From Chitinophagaceae bacterium IBVUCB1 (GTDB lineage Bacteria; Bacteroidota; Bacteroidia; Chitinophagales; Chitinophagaceae), in the NCBI GenBank assembly GCA_002127285.1, contig NFUW01000002.1, positions 1,833,630-1,897,629 on the forward strand: a stretch of 64,000 nucleotides of DNA, written 5' to 3'. Shown one piece after another: positions 34,831-42,171 of the stretch. How positions within the stretch are numbered: position 1 is the stretch's first letter; every line of letters begins with the position of its first letter. A program made the translations under genes and the position numbers. The notes beneath the pieces are model-generated. The model saw nothing but the letters and a program-made list of their open reading frames with translations. It had not been told where the DNA came from and did not search any database.

Positions 34831-35337
34831 TCACCTGTTTCTGAAGGTAAGTACCCAGTAACCTGCTTCATAATCGTCTGGTAATAAGGTGTATTCAAAG
34901 TTTTTTCCGGCAAAGCTGACGGGGCTACCCATGGTACTCGATGTCATTATGCGCTCTGGTGTAAGGGATGAACTGAATAAGAAGTTATAAATATTGGTAA
35001 CGACAGAAAGCTCTCCACTGATGCTTTGGTAGTTGACAACGGCTCTCTTGCCTCTACCTTCTTCATCGCCATCAGTCATATAAAAGCCATAGTCAACGCG
35101 CAGTGTTTCGTTTTTTTCGTTTTTATAGACATACCTCACAAAGTGGCGTTTTTCATTATCTACAAATGCCAATTTGTACCCCGGGGCAAATTCAACTATC
35201 TTTTCGGAAAAACGCTTTGCAATAATAACACTTGTATCCAACGCCAATACCCTGACAACCAGTGTCTCCTCTTCGGCCTGGCAGTATGCATTAGTGGCCA
35301 AACACATAGCTATAAGGAATACAAAAAGTTGCTTCAA
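34831..35337 (-). CDS. Small secreted protein of unknown function
   Basis: The protein has 168 residues with a signal peptide (KQLFVFLIAMCLATNAYCQ). The remainder has mixed strands and helices; no family is recognised and there is no sorting domain or lipobox. A stretch LAFVDNEKRHFVRYVYKNEKNETLRV suggests a compact beta-sheet. It lies alone between two secreted-protein genes. Confidence 0.6.
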   Translation of the reverse strand: MKQLFVFLIAMCLATNAYCQAEEETLVVRVLALDTSVIIAKRFSEKIVEFAPGYKLAFVDNEKRHFVRYVYKNEKNETLRVDYGFYMTDGDEEGRGKRAVVNYQSISGELSVVTNIYNFLFSSSLTPERIMTSSTMGSPVSFAGKNFEYTLLPDDYEAGYWVLTFRNR

Positions 35338-35391
35338 AATACGCTGTTGTTTAATGCTAAAGTATAAAAAAACTCATAAATGCACATCATT

Positions 35392-35422
35392 CAAAAGGGC
35401 TGGGATACTATCTGCCCTTTTG
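35392..35422 (-). terminator. Terminator of the 456-residue T9SS protein gene
   Basis: CAAAAGGGC and GCCCTTTTG form a 9-bp stem over a 13-base loop. Confidence 0.6.
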
Positions 35423-35448
35423 TAATCAATTGATAATTAATTGATTGG

Positions 35449-36819
35449 CTATTTCGAAATGCTGAATTGGCGTACCATTGACTGTCCGCTTGCTGTATTG
35501 GCGACAACCGTATAGTTGCCAGAAGCTATACCATCCAGCTGAACGGTGGCTTGTAATTGAGAACCACTCTGCTGCCATTGCCTGATGACAGCACCACTCA
35601 TACTACGGATGGTAAACATGACGGGCGATGTTTGTTGTTGGTTCAGATTGATATTGAGCACATTGGTAGCGGGTACAGGGTATAGTTGCATGCCAAAAGC
35701 ATCGTGCTGTGCATATGCAATGGATGTAGGTGCAAAGTATTCGTAGTAAAAACGCATTTGTGTATTACCGCTTTGAAGTGCCCATGACGCGGTGGCATTG
35801 TTCCAACTGCGGATGGTAATACTTTCTATGAGGTCTGCAGCATTGTATGTGCAGGTTTCAAATGTATGATTGATATAAGCGTTACCAGTCCATAATTGCA
35901 GTATTTCCGATGTTTTTTTATTCAGGCTATTGTATGCGTAGGTATGTTTTCCGTACAGTTTCCAACTACCTGCATCCCAATAATACTCTAGACTTTCGTC
36001 AATGTTTTTTTGATAATAAGTGTACTCAAACTTGCGGATGAAAACCCATCGGCTATTTATATTGTCCCATTGCTCCAATGTATAAGAGTCTACTTCATTG
36101 TCTGTATTGTAGGTATATGTTTTGCGTTCGTTATTATACAAATTGCCAGTACCGTGCTGAGATATCTGGTCTGTGATAGAGATGATATTGTTATTGGCAT
36201 CGTACATATATGTAGCACTATATGCGTTGGAACTGATGCTTACAACATTATTGCCTACATAGCTGAGGGTAGATGGCACGTTGTGAGACCATGTACCGCC
36301 AACCCATAGCTGAAAAAGAGATTCTTCAATTTTTTTAGTGCCAGCCATGTACTTGTACAAGTAACGGGCTGAGTCTTTCCATGCTTGTGTAGGAAGATGC
36401 CATATTGCATAGCGCAACGATGTTATTTTATTTTCAGCATCAAAAGTTTGCTTTCTGAAAAGCTTGTTATCGTAGATGGCTGATGAGTTGTTGTAGTAAT
36501 ATGTTACAGCATCATCAAACAAAAAAAGTTCGTCATAATTTGGTCTGTCAATATTAATCAAACCACTTCTGCCACCGCTGTATGCATACCTTACAGAGTC
36601 TGACGGGATGAACACGCCATTGCTAAACTTCAGGGCTACTTTTGCCACTACTCTATAGTTATTTACCGAGCCTGGTTTTTCGTTGCCGAATGTAGGGTCG
36701 AAATGCGGGAACCCACCACCACCTATTACCACGCCGGTAGTAAGGCCTTGCGGACCTTCGGCAGTATAAGCTGCTTTTGTAGTGCATAATGCTATTATGA
36801 AGAGTAATGCTTTTTTCAT
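35449..36819 (-). CDS. Secreted T9SS protein with Tyr/Asn-rich repeats
   Basis: The protein has 456 residues with a signal peptide (ALLFIIALCTTKAAYT). The middle contains repeats of a roughly 30-residue unit of the kind FEYTYYQKNID / YTYNTDNEVDSYTLEQW, reminiscent of the YD/RHS-like or DUF3836-type strand repeats of secreted Bacteroidota proteins. The C-terminus (LYPVPATNVLNINL to MVRQFSISK) is a T9SS type A sorting domain. Its role is probably extracellular; the ligand is unknown. Confidence 0.82.
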   Translation of the reverse strand: MKKALLFIIALCTTKAAYTAEGPQGLTTGVVIGGGGFPHFDPTFGNEKPGSVNNYRVVAKVALKFSNGVFIPSDSVRYAYSGGRSGLINIDRPNYDELFLFDDAVTYYYNNSSAIYDNKLFRKQTFDAENKITSLRYAIWHLPTQAWKDSARYLYKYMAGTKKIEESLFQLWVGGTWSHNVPSTLSYVGNNVVSISSNAYSATYMYDANNNIISITDQISQHGTGNLYNNERKTYTYNTDNEVDSYTLEQWDNINSRWVFIRKFEYTYYQKNIDESLEYYWDAGSWKLYGKHTYAYNSLNKKTSEILQLWTGNAYINHTFETCTYNAADLIESITIRSWNNATASWALQSGNTQMRFYYEYFAPTSIAYAQHDAFGMQLYPVPATNVLNINLNQQQTSPVMFTIRSMSGAVIRQWQQSGSQLQATVQLDGIASGNYTVVANTASGQSMVRQFSISK

Positions 36820-36897
36820 ATTAAATAGCTTTATGAATGGTTAATGTTTTTAATGTAGCCTCAAGTTCTGTAATAAATTTACACATATTATTTTATA

Positions 36898-36973
36898 AGA
36901 ATTGTCATATTTATATAGCGTGACAGATTTTTGACATATCTGTTACAATTACCACCATTTTTATGACAATTCT
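36898..36973. promoter_or_regulatory. Long inverted repeat, 12-base perfect arms
   Basis: AGAATTGTCATA at 36898-36909 and TATGACAATTCT at 36962-36973 are exact inverted copies 52 bases apart. Between them an 8-bp hairpin (TGACAGAT/ATCTGTTA, including one G-T pair) is nested. TGACA or its complement TGTCA occurs four times. It lies upstream of the 456-residue T9SS protein gene and just after the end of the next minus-strand gene. Confidence 0.6.
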
Positions 36974-36987
36974 GTCGTCAGACTATG

Positions 36988-37344
36988 CTATCTGTTTACC
37001 GTCAGTACTTCTTCCATCAAGCTATTCCCTTTGATGGTTATTTTGTATTTGCCGTTAGGCAGTTGAGTTACATCAAGGGCATATTGGTAGCTTTTTCGCG
37101 TGCCTACTTTTATCTCAGTCAGTTGTGTATTGTATTGCATATCGTAAACGATAATGCTGAATGGCTGTGCCTGTACCCAATCTACATATATGTTGGTGTA
37201 TGTTTTGGCCGGGTTGGGGTATAGCTTCAGGCTATTGGCTGTAGCCTGTTTGGTAGTTTTTATATTTTCTTTGGCTGCGGGTTGTGCCATTCCAATATGT
37301 GCCGCGAGCAATACCATGCATAATATGAGTAGGTGCTTGTACAT
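36988..37344 (-). CDS. Small secreted protein consisting of little more than a T9SS sorting domain
   Basis: The protein has 118 residues: a signal peptide (LLILCMVLLAAHIGMAQ), about 20 polar residues (PAAKENIKTTKQATANS), then a complete type A sorting domain from LKLYPNPAKTYTNIYV to LMEEVLTVNR. Normally this domain is attached to an enzyme or adhesin. Either the passenger was lost or this is a free sorting-domain peptide. No frameshifted remainder is visible upstream. Confidence 0.82.
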   Translation of the reverse strand: MYKHLLILCMVLLAAHIGMAQPAAKENIKTTKQATANSLKLYPNPAKTYTNIYVDWVQAQPFSIIVYDMQYNTQLTEIKVGTRKSYQYALDVTQLPNGKYKITIKGNSLMEEVLTVNR

Positions 37345-37448
37345 GTCTTTCTAAGTTTTAGTATTATAAATATACTAAGAAAAAGATAAGTACATGAAGA
37401 AGTAAGAATAGCCTCGAAATCCTTTGCTGTATTGGTTTTTATTACTCG

Positions 37449-37570
37449 GTTAACAAATGCTTTGTAAACAGGTGGTTAACCGTTTACAGTTTTTTTCGTT
37501 AACTGATTTTAAAGCTGCCGTTAACTGCACCTTATTATTTGGTAAAGGGTGTGCGCGCGATGCATCTTTG
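37449..37570 (+). promoter_or_regulatory. GTTAAC-box promoter module, copy C
   Basis: Four GTTAAC boxes at 37449, 37475, 37498 and 37520, and GCATCTTTG at 37562-37570. The last two boxes are 16 bases apart, and 36 bases separate the last box from the -7 element, exactly as in copies A and B. Confidence 0.75.
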
Positions 37571-37603
37571 TTTCATCAAAGCAAAAAATAAAAACACACA
37601 AAA

Positions 37604-37702
37604 ATGAAAAACACTGCACGCATCAATCAAGCTGAAGTTTCAAAGAAAATCATGTTGTTTGTATCTATCATCACCTGTGTGGTGTTGGCAGTGAATTTCT
37701 AA
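37604..37702 (+). CDS. 32-residue membrane peptide driven by the GTTAAC-box module
   Basis: This is a very short reading frame: an N-terminal polar part (KNTARINQAEVSKK) and one hydrophobic helix (IMLFVSIITCVVLAVNF). Support comes from its place: a conserved promoter module, an A/C-rich leader like those of the two secreted paralogues, an ATG at the same relative position, and a strong terminator right after the stop. No homologous peptide was recognised. It could instead be a small RNA whose coding frame is coincidental. Confidence 0.6.
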   Translation: MKNTARINQAEVSKKIMLFVSIITCVVLAVNF

Positions 37703-37755
37703 AAAAACAGAAAGTACCACCTTTGCGATTACAGGTTTGGTACTTTCTGTTTTTC
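37703..37755 (+). terminator. Terminator with 17-bp perfect stem after the micro-gene
   Basis: AAAAACAGAAAGTACCA (37703-37719) pairs without mismatch with its complement at 37738-37754. An inner CCT/AGG pairing can extend the stem. The T-run is part of the right arm. Confidence 0.85.
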
Positions 37756-37787
37756 AATCACGCTCTCTCTTATTCTTTATATGTAGC

Positions 37788-37809
37788 AAAGCCCCTGAAT
37801 AGGGGCTTT
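37788..37809. terminator. Hairpin downstream of terC
   Basis: AAAGCCCCT and AGGGGCTTT pair over GAAT. It lies nine bases past the TerC gene stop; the T-run is weak. Confidence 0.55.
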
Positions 37810-37817
37810 GTTATTGT

Positions 37818-38612
37818 TTATATACCATCTTTATAGTCCAGTTTGTCGGGGTCGGGTTCGTTCAGGGTAACGGTTTTTGATTTTTTGCCACGGCGCATAC
37901 GCATATTCAGCAACTCTACAGTAAATGAGAATGCCATAGCGAAGTACACATAGTTTTTCAGGTGCAGTTCGTGTGCGCGTTCGCTATCCCATCCTTCAAT
38001 TATCAGCACCACACCCACCAGTACGAGGAATGATAATGCCAGCATCTTGAGCGTAGGGTGCTTATGTATGAACGCTGCTATTTTGTGGCTGAACAGGAAC
38101 ATGATTATCATGGCTATGATAACGGCAATAATCATTACCTCTACATGCTTGGCAATACCAACGGCGGTTATCATACTATCGAAAGAGAAAATCATATCTA
38201 CCAGTATCATCTCGCCAATGGCGGCAGCAAAGCCTATTGATACACCATTCTTTTTGCCGTTCAGTTCTTCTTCTTCACCTTCCAGCTTGGCGTGTATTTC
38301 TTTCACGGTTTTGTATAGCAGAAACAAGCCACCACCCAGCATTACAAGGCTTGCGAGGTCGAAGCCCTTATCGAACAGTGTAAATAATGGTTTGCCTTTT
38401 TGCTGTACCAGCCAGCTAAGCCCCATCAGCAAAATGACACGAACGGATATACCGGTCAGCATCCATATACGGCGTGCAGCCAATTGTTTTTCTTTGGGCA
38501 GCCTGCCCATGATGATGGATACGAAAATCACATTGTCTATACCCAAAATCACTTCGAGTATGGCCAGTGTCAGCAGGCTGATAAGCCCATCTACGGTTAA
38601 TAATTCTTGCAT
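37818..38612 (-). CDS. TerC family integral membrane protein
   Basis: The protein has 264 residues and about seven helices. The family motifs are clear: LAILEVILGIDNVIFVSIIMGRLP (residues about 16-40) with the conserved Glu/Asp pair, and GEMILVDMIFSFDSMITAVGIAKH in the second half. TerC proteins are linked to metal (Mn2+) homeostasis, tellurite resistance and metalation of exported proteins. No yybP-ykoY type riboswitch is seen upstream. The C-terminus is short and lacks CBS domains. Confidence 0.93.
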   Translation of the reverse strand: MQELLTVDGLISLLTLAILEVILGIDNVIFVSIIMGRLPKEKQLAARRIWMLTGISVRVILLMGLSWLVQQKGKPLFTLFDKGFDLASLVMLGGGLFLLYKTVKEIHAKLEGEEEELNGKKNGVSIGFAAAIGEMILVDMIFSFDSMITAVGIAKHVEVMIIAVIIAMIIMFLFSHKIAAFIHKHPTLKMLALSFLVLVGVVLIIEGWDSERAHELHLKNYVYFAMAFSFTVELLNMRMRRGKKSKTVTLNEPDPDKLDYKDGI

Positions 38613-38617
38613 TGTAT

Positions 38618-39643
38618 TTATGAGATAAGTCCTTTACAAATATTAGATGCAGTAGCGGGGCCTTCGTACACAAAGCCTGTATATACCTGTACCAGTGATG
38701 CGCCTGCATCCAGTTTTTCTTTGGCATCGGCAGCGGTAAAAATGCCACCTACTGCTATAATGGGTATAGTGCCATTGCTCTTTTGGGTAATATAGCTAAT
38801 CACTTCAGTAGCCCTGCAACGCACAGGTGCGCCGCTAAGGCCCCCTGCGCCAATAGCTTCTACCGCAGCTTTATCGGTTGTAAGATTGCTGCGGTCTATA
38901 GTGGTATTGGTAGCTACCAAGCCCTGTATCTCCGTTTCCTTCACAATGTTGATGATGTCATCCAGTTGTTCATTGGTCAGGTCGGGGGCTATTTTTAGTA
39001 GCAATGGTTTGGGCGTGCCGAGCGATTTGTTGAGTTGCGTGAGCGTATGCAGTATATGCATCAGTGGTTCTTTGTCTTGCAGGGCACGCAGGCCAGGGGT
39101 GTTGGGGCTGCTCACGTTTACCACAAAATAATCTACAACATCGTACAGGTGTCGGAAACTGGCTTCGTAGTCTTTAATGGCATCTTCATTAGGGGTATCC
39201 TTGTTCTTGCCTATGTTGCCGCCTATTATCAGTTTTTCCTTACGGTGTTTCAGCCTTTCGGCAGCTATTTCAGAGCCTTCGTTGTTAAAGCCCATACGGT
39301 TGATGAGTGCCCTGTCGGCAGGCAGACGAAACAGACGTGGTTTGGGGTTGCCCGATTGGGGGCGGGGTGTAAGTGTGCCAATTTCTACAAAGCCAAAGCC
39401 TAGAGCAGCCAATGCATCGGTGTATTTGGCATCTTTATCGAAACCAGCCGCCAGCCCTACCGGATTGGGGAAAGTGATGCCCCAAAGTGTACGTTGCAGG
39501 CTTGGATGCTTAAAATGGTACATATTCTTCAGCAAGGCGCGCAGCGGGGTTATGTTATAAGCCCATTGCAGGCGTTTCATCACCATATAATGCACCTTTT
39601 CGGGGTCGATGCTAAATAGAATTTTGCGAATAATACCGTACAT
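38618..39643 (-). CDS. pyrD: Dihydroorotate dehydrogenase (quinone), class 2
   Basis: This 341-residue enzyme oxidises dihydroorotate to orotate in pyrimidine synthesis, passing electrons to quinone. The N-terminal membrane-associated helix (IIRKILFSIDPEKVHYMVMKRLQW) marks class 2. The core shows NPVGLAAGFDKDAKY, FVEIGTLTPRPQ, NVSSPNTPGLR with the catalytic Ser, and GAGGLSG. The start at 39643 is chosen because the promoter element TATCTTTG ends seven bases upstream; a longer frame to 39706 would lie outside the transcript. The next minus-strand gene, terC, follows after only five bases. Confidence 0.95.
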   Translation of the reverse strand: MYGIIRKILFSIDPEKVHYMVMKRLQWAYNITPLRALLKNMYHFKHPSLQRTLWGITFPNPVGLAAGFDKDAKYTDALAALGFGFVEIGTLTPRPQSGNPKPRLFRLPADRALINRMGFNNEGSEIAAERLKHRKEKLIIGGNIGKNKDTPNEDAIKDYEASFRHLYDVVDYFVVNVSSPNTPGLRALQDKEPLMHILHTLTQLNKSLGTPKPLLLKIAPDLTNEQLDDIINIVKETEIQGLVATNTTIDRSNLTTDKAAVEAIGAGGLSGAPVRCRATEVISYITQKSNGTIPIIAVGGIFTAADAKEKLDAGASLVQVYTGFVYEGPATASNICKGLIS

Positions 39644-39650
39644 GCGGGTG

Positions 39651-39658
39651 CAAAGATA
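39651..39658 (-). promoter_or_regulatory. Predicted -7 promoter element of pyrD
   Basis: The minus strand reads TATCTTTG, a full match, seven bases before the pyrD ATG. The transcript, probably pyrD-terC, is predicted to be leaderless. Confidence 0.55.
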
Positions 39659-39732
39659 CATTATGCCTGTTGTATGTTTTTTAACATTTTGTAACAATCC
39701 CCGCAACCTGCTGTGGCGTATCTTAGCGCATA

Positions 39733-40464
39733 ATGGGCCGTATTTTTACTCAGCTAAGTGTAGCAGGCATTTTGTTTGTCTGGATAGCCAGTAGTGTGGC
39801 ATACGGCCAGACCATGCAGGGGCAGCTTACTGACTATGAAGGAAATAAGGCCGTACCCGAAGTTATCATTACCAATATACATACCAACGAAATTACTACC
39901 AGCGACAAGGATGGCAAGTTTTCGATAGCTGCAAACAGCGGGCAATTGCTGGAGTTTAAAAAAGACGGTTATAAAGTAGTACGCTTCAGAGTGCCGCAAG
40001 GGAATATGGCATCTTTTTATAAAGTAGGGATGCAACGCTACAATCCATCCGTACCGCAATTTGAAAACATGGCATCGCCCGATTATAAAACCGATAGCCT
40101 GAAGTATGCCATGCTGTATAAAAAAGAACTGGAGTTTCAGCAAATGACTACACTGCAAGCCATACAGCATCCGTTCTCTGCGCTCAGCAAACGCAGCAGG
40201 CAGATATGGGCCTTCCAGCAGGAGTATGCCATGTTTCAGGAGCAGAAGTATATTGACTATACCTTTAACGACAACCTGATAACATCGCTGACGGGACTTG
40301 CAGGCGATAGCCTGCGCGTGTATAAGCAAATCTTCCGCCCATCGTACACACAATTGCGCAGTATGGATGAGTATAACTACTTTAACTACATCAAACGCAC
40401 AGTAGCCGCATACAGAAAGCGTGGTACTAAAGCGCGTACATCTCCTGTTCGTATTTCGCACTAA
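39733..40464 (+). CDS. Secreted protein with carboxypeptidase-regulatory-like domain
   Basis: The protein has 243 residues. After a signal peptide (GRIFTQLSVAGILFVWIASSVAYGQ) comes a CarboxypepD_reg-like beta-sandwich (residues about 27-105: MQGQLTDYEGNKAVPEVIITNI ... TSDKDGKFSIAANSGQ, LLEFKKDGYKVVRF). The rest is an Arg/Tyr-rich helical tail of unknown function. This module often begins TonB-dependent receptors, but no receptor follows here. A near-consensus promoter (TATCTTAG) stands six bases before the ATG. Confidence 0.75.
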   Translation: MGRIFTQLSVAGILFVWIASSVAYGQTMQGQLTDYEGNKAVPEVIITNIHTNEITTSDKDGKFSIAANSGQLLEFKKDGYKVVRFRVPQGNMASFYKVGMQRYNPSVPQFENMASPDYKTDSLKYAMLYKKELEFQQMTTLQAIQHPFSALSKRSRQIWAFQQEYAMFQEQKYIDYTFNDNLITSLTGLAGDSLRVYKQIFRPSYTQLRSMDEYNYFNYIKRTVAAYRKRGTKARTSPVRISH

Positions 40465-40520
40465 TTATTGATTTCCAATAGTTTAATAGCCAATTCCTTT
40501 GCTACGGGCATTTTATGCTT

Positions 40521-40604
40521 GTTAATCCGTCGTTAACCGCTTGCTAAAACGGGGTTAACAAGCCCCGATTTTTTGGCTATCGGGGGCTGATGATAGCATC
40601 TTTG
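40521..40604 (+). promoter_or_regulatory. GTTAAC-box promoter module, copy B
   Basis: GTTAAT at 40521, GTTAAC at 40532-40537, GTTAAC at 40554-40559 and GCATCTTTG at 40596-40604. Spacings (16 and 36 bases) are identical to copies A and C. The upstream GTTAAT is five bases before the first box, as in copy A. Confidence 0.78.
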
Positions 40605-40663
40605 TGTCATCAAACAAACGAACAAGCAAAAACAAACATCAACAAACAAACAAAAATTTAAAA

Positions 40664-41218
40664 ATGAAAAAGATCGTATTATTCGCCGTTATCCTTACTT
40701 GCATCAATGTAGCTGTTAAGGCACAAGCTCCTTCTTCTACTGCTACACAGACAGTTAATCTGAACCTTAGCAACGCAATCGAATTGACATTCACTGGGTC
40801 TGGTACTGCTACAGGTGCTGCTGTTAACTTAGCTTTCAATACAGTAAACGACTACGCTAACGGTGTAGCATCATCTGAACAAACACTGCGTGTGCGTTCT
40901 AACCGCCGTTTCGGTGTAACGGTTCGTACCAACAACGCTAACTTTACTTATACAGGTGCTGTAACTCCTGCTCCGGTAATGCCTGTAAGCGGTGTATTGA
41001 GCCTAAGGGTTGGTGGTAACACAACAGGTGGAACTATCGCTTCACCATTCAGCAATACTGCATATAGCGGCCTTAGTGCTACAGCAGCTAATCTGATAAC
41101 GAATGCTGCAAATGGTGGCAACCAAACATTCGGTGTGCTTTATCAAGCTACTCCCGGCTTTGCTTACCCCGCTGGTACTTATACGGTAGATGTGGTTTAT
41201 ACCGCTACACAGCTGTAA
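40664..41218 (+). CDS. Small secreted beta-rich protein, paralogue B
   Basis: The protein has 184 residues with a signal peptide (IVLFAVILTCINVAVKAQ). It shares with the protein at 32432 the motifs NLNL-NAI, ATGAA, FNTVNDYANG, VRSNRRF, FTY-GA, PAP-M, NGGNQ-F and PAGTYT-DVVYTATQ. Codon use is unlike its neighbours: many GCT, ACT and CGT codons suggest strong expression. It is probably a structural surface or secreted protein in large amounts. The terminator that follows has 18-bp perfect arms. The family is unknown. Confidence 0.88.
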   Translation: MKKIVLFAVILTCINVAVKAQAPSSTATQTVNLNLSNAIELTFTGSGTATGAAVNLAFNTVNDYANGVASSEQTLRVRSNRRFGVTVRTNNANFTYTGAVTPAPVMPVSGVLSLRVGGNTTGGTIASPFSNTAYSGLSATAANLITNAANGGNQTFGVLYQATPGFAYPAGTYTVDVVYTATQL

Positions 41219-41239
41219 TAAAATAACAGATATTATTAT

Positions 41240-41280
41240 AAATAAGGAAGGTGTACTACTTAGTACACCTTCCTTATTTT
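41240..41280. terminator. Terminator with 18-bp perfect arms
   Basis: AATAAGGAAGGTGTACTA and its exact complement pair over two bases (CT) at 41241-41278. It separates the convergent paralogue B and mlaE genes. Confidence 0.9.
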
Positions 41281-41298
41281 ATGTGTTTCGTTTGTGCT

Positions 41299-42042
41299 TT
41301 ACAGTAGTAATACTGACAGTACATAGTCGCCTAATAATATCAGTATGCAGCTTACCACAACCGATGTGGTAGATGCACGGCCAATTTCCAACGCACCACC
41401 TTTTACATAATAACCGTAGTAGGCAGGTATGATGGATATGATGAGCGAGAAAGTAAAAGCCTTTGCCATAGCAAAAAACAGATTGTACGGCAGAAAGCCT
41501 TGTGTTAGCCCCTGTACAAATTGCTCTTCGGTGATGATGCTGGAGAACATACCCGCTATATAGCCGCCCCATATACAAATGGCGATGGATAGTACGATGA
41601 GGCTGGGAACCATTATCATGGCAGCTACTATTTTGGGCAGTATCAGATAGGTTTTGGTATTGATGCCCATAATTTCAAGCGCGTCTATCTGTTCGCTTAC
41701 ACGCATATTGCCTAGTTCTGATGCTATTTTAGAGCCCACCACGCCTGCCAGTACGATGCATATAACGGTAGGGGATAGTTCCAGTATGGTAGAGTCGCGG
41801 ATGATTTGTGCTATTACCGGCTTGGCTACTAATGGGCTGATGAGCTGATAAGCCGTTTGTATTGTAAGTACTGCACCGAGGAAGAAGGATATAACCACAA
41901 CGATGGGTAGGGAACGTATGCCAATGTCGTTGCATTGCTCCATAAACTCCTTCCAGTAAACCCTTGTATTCTCAGGCCTGCCAATAGACTCCTTCAGCAT
42001 AATGGTGATGCGCCCGAGGTGTTCTAAAAATTGTTTCAGCAT
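41299..42042 (-). CDS. mlaE: MlaE family ABC transporter permease
   Basis: The permease has 247 residues and five or six helices. The family core is clear: GVVGSKIASELGNMRVSEQIDALEIMGINTKTYLILPKIVAAMIMVPSL, including the coupling loop. MlaE proteins move phospholipids or other lipids between the membranes. The ATPase (MlaF) and the MCE-domain protein (MlaD) that usually follow are absent; the next gene is on the other strand. The ATG is 10 bases after a TATCTTTG-like element (TACATTTG), so the leader is very short. Confidence 0.92.
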   Translation of the reverse strand: MLKQFLEHLGRITIMLKESIGRPENTRVYWKEFMEQCNDIGIRSLPIVVVISFFLGAVLTIQTAYQLISPLVAKPVIAQIIRDSTILELSPTVICIVLAGVVGSKIASELGNMRVSEQIDALEIMGINTKTYLILPKIVAAMIMVPSLIVLSIAICIWGGYIAGMFSSIITEEQFVQGLTQGFLPYNLFFAMAKAFTFSLIISIIPAYYGYYVKGGALEIGRASTTSVVVSCILILLGDYVLSVLLL

Positions 42043-42052
42043 AGATACAGCA

Positions 42053-42060
42053 CAAATGTA
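42053..42060 (-). promoter_or_regulatory. Predicted -7 promoter element of mlaE
   Basis: The minus strand reads TACATTTG, matching TAnnTTTG, 10 bases before the ATG. The predicted leader is only a few bases. Confidence 0.5.
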
Positions 42061-42120
42061 TAGTAATAATAGGTGAATTGCTAAGTAGCGGTATAGCAGG
42101 TAAATTGTTTTTTAACAAAA

Positions 42121-42150
42121 AAAATCCCGCTCTGTAATGAGCGGGATTTT
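42121..42150 (-). terminator. Terminator of secDF
   Basis: AAAATCCCGCTC and GAGCGGGATTTT form a 12-bp stem over TGTAAT, followed on the minus strand by a T-run. Confidence 0.9.
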
Positions 42151-42171
42151 GTATCGTTTACAGAAATGGCA

